Shown in pieces: positions 5,571-6,055 of a stretch of DNA of 6,055 nucleotides. Location: assembly GCA_002432545.1 (NCBI GenBank), contig DJFR01000110.1, positions 12,277-18,331 on the forward strand, written 5' to 3'. A program made the translations under genes and the position numbers. The notes under the pieces were generated by a model. It saw only the letters and a program-made list of their open reading frames with translations. It did no database searches and was not told the origin of the DNA. This DNA comes from Flammeovirgaceae bacterium UBA5867. GTDB taxonomy: Bacteria > Bacteroidota > Bacteroidia > Cytophagales > Cyclobacteriaceae. Every line of letters starts with the position of its first letter. Position 1 is the stretch's first letter.

Positions 5571-5625
5571 CCAATAAACCAATTAACCCATACTTCACAT
5601 TGTTGTTGTGATGGTGAGTGCGTAG

Positions 5626-6055
5626 TTATTTCTTACGAACGTATATATCTCCGTTATGATTCTTCAGCATGATCTCTGCTCCTCCCCCATTTACATCACC
5701 GCGTTTGTAGTCATCCACCGTTACACGGTATACGCCTGACTTTGCATCTTTCTTCTGCACCGGGCCTGCGCTGGTCATCTTCATATCAAAGCCGGTAAAG
5801 ATCTCGCCTTGCTCGGTCTTCATTTTGAACGATGCCTTTAATGCTGCCGGAAACGTGAGGTCTATATCTCCATTAAACGTTGTGAACGACATAGGTGCTC
5901 CCTCTTTTACTTTATCAAATGTTACTTTCACTTCACCGTTGAATGTTGTGGCTACGATAGCACCCGAAATGTTGAGGGCTGTTATCTCTCCATTATAGTT
6001 CGTCAGTTCCAGATCGCCTTGCACGTTGGTGACCATCAGATCGCCATCGTTATAG
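5626..6055 (-). CDS. DUF4097-type beta-strand repeat protein (C-terminal part, cut by right window edge)
   Basis: The reading frame is open through the right edge, so the 142 visible residues are only the C-terminal part; an internal ATG at 6036 is not the likely start, since the coding pattern YNDGDL continues upstream of it. The sequence repeats short beta-strand/turn units ending in NGD/NGE or similar: DGDL, QGDL, YNGEI, FNGEV, FNGDI, QGEI and a final HNGDIYVRKK, spaced roughly 10-25 residues apart. This pattern and the ending GGGAEIMLKNHNGDIY are typical of DUF4097/putative-adhesin proteins of Bacteroidota, which are predicted to form a right-handed beta-helix or solenoid and are usually secreted or surface-located. 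The signal peptide would lie outside the window. Its biological role is not known. A strong terminator follows. Confidence 0.82.
   Translation of the reverse strand, partial: YNDGDLMVTNVQGDLELTNYNGEITALNISGAIVATTFNGEVKVTFDKVKEGAPMSFTTFNGDIDLTFPAALKASFKMKTEQGEIFTGFDMKMTSAGPVQKKDAKSGVYRVTVDDYKRGDVNGGGAEIMLKNHNGDIYVRKK

Overview
The window reads as chromosomal DNA of a Bacteroidota bacterium, most likely from the Chitinophagaceae/Cytophagales side of the phylum. The support is the combination of a Bacteroidetes-type ECF sigma factor, a FecR anti-sigma factor with a C-terminal DUF4974-like region, and a SusC-type TonB-dependent receptor. Gene starts mostly lack a well-placed Shine-Dalgarno sequence, and promoter-like elements resemble the Bacteroidetes TTTG / TAnnTTTG type. 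The genus cannot be told from sequence reading alone.

Left part (1-2711, all on the minus strand): a cell-surface signalling cassette in transcription order, ECF sigma factor (2711-2142), FecR-type anti-sigma factor (2065-1058), and the N-terminal 302 residues of a SusC-family receptor with a signalling STN domain (908-1, running off the left edge). By family knowledge, substrate occupancy of the receptor is passed through the STN domain to the periplasmic part of FecR, which frees the sigma factor to raise receptor expression. The 149-bp leader between fecR and the receptor gene has two perfect inverted repeats.

Middle (2712-4170): a 264-bp divergent intergenic region separates the sigma gene from a plus-strand LacI-family regulator (2976-3995). 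It holds an 18-bp dyad, four copies of an AACGAT/ATCGTT motif and a plausible lacI-family promoter. The regulator is followed by a G/T-rich stretch, a probable terminator, and then six tandem heptads with a TAAC core that run directly into a good Bacteroidetes promoter.

Right part (4171-6055): a NagD-like HAD-IIA phosphatase (plus strand) converges on a Bcp/PrxQ peroxiredoxin (minus strand). Their stop codons overlap, and the likely terminator of the phosphatase gene lies inside the last codons of the peroxiredoxin gene. Beyond a clear minus-strand terminator is the C-terminal part of a DUF4097-type beta-repeat protein that runs off the right edge.

I see no mobile element, CRISPR array, tRNA or rRNA. 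The genes belong to known families. The less ordinary material is in the intergenic DNA and in the pairing of a LacI-type regulator with a sigma/FecR/receptor cassette.
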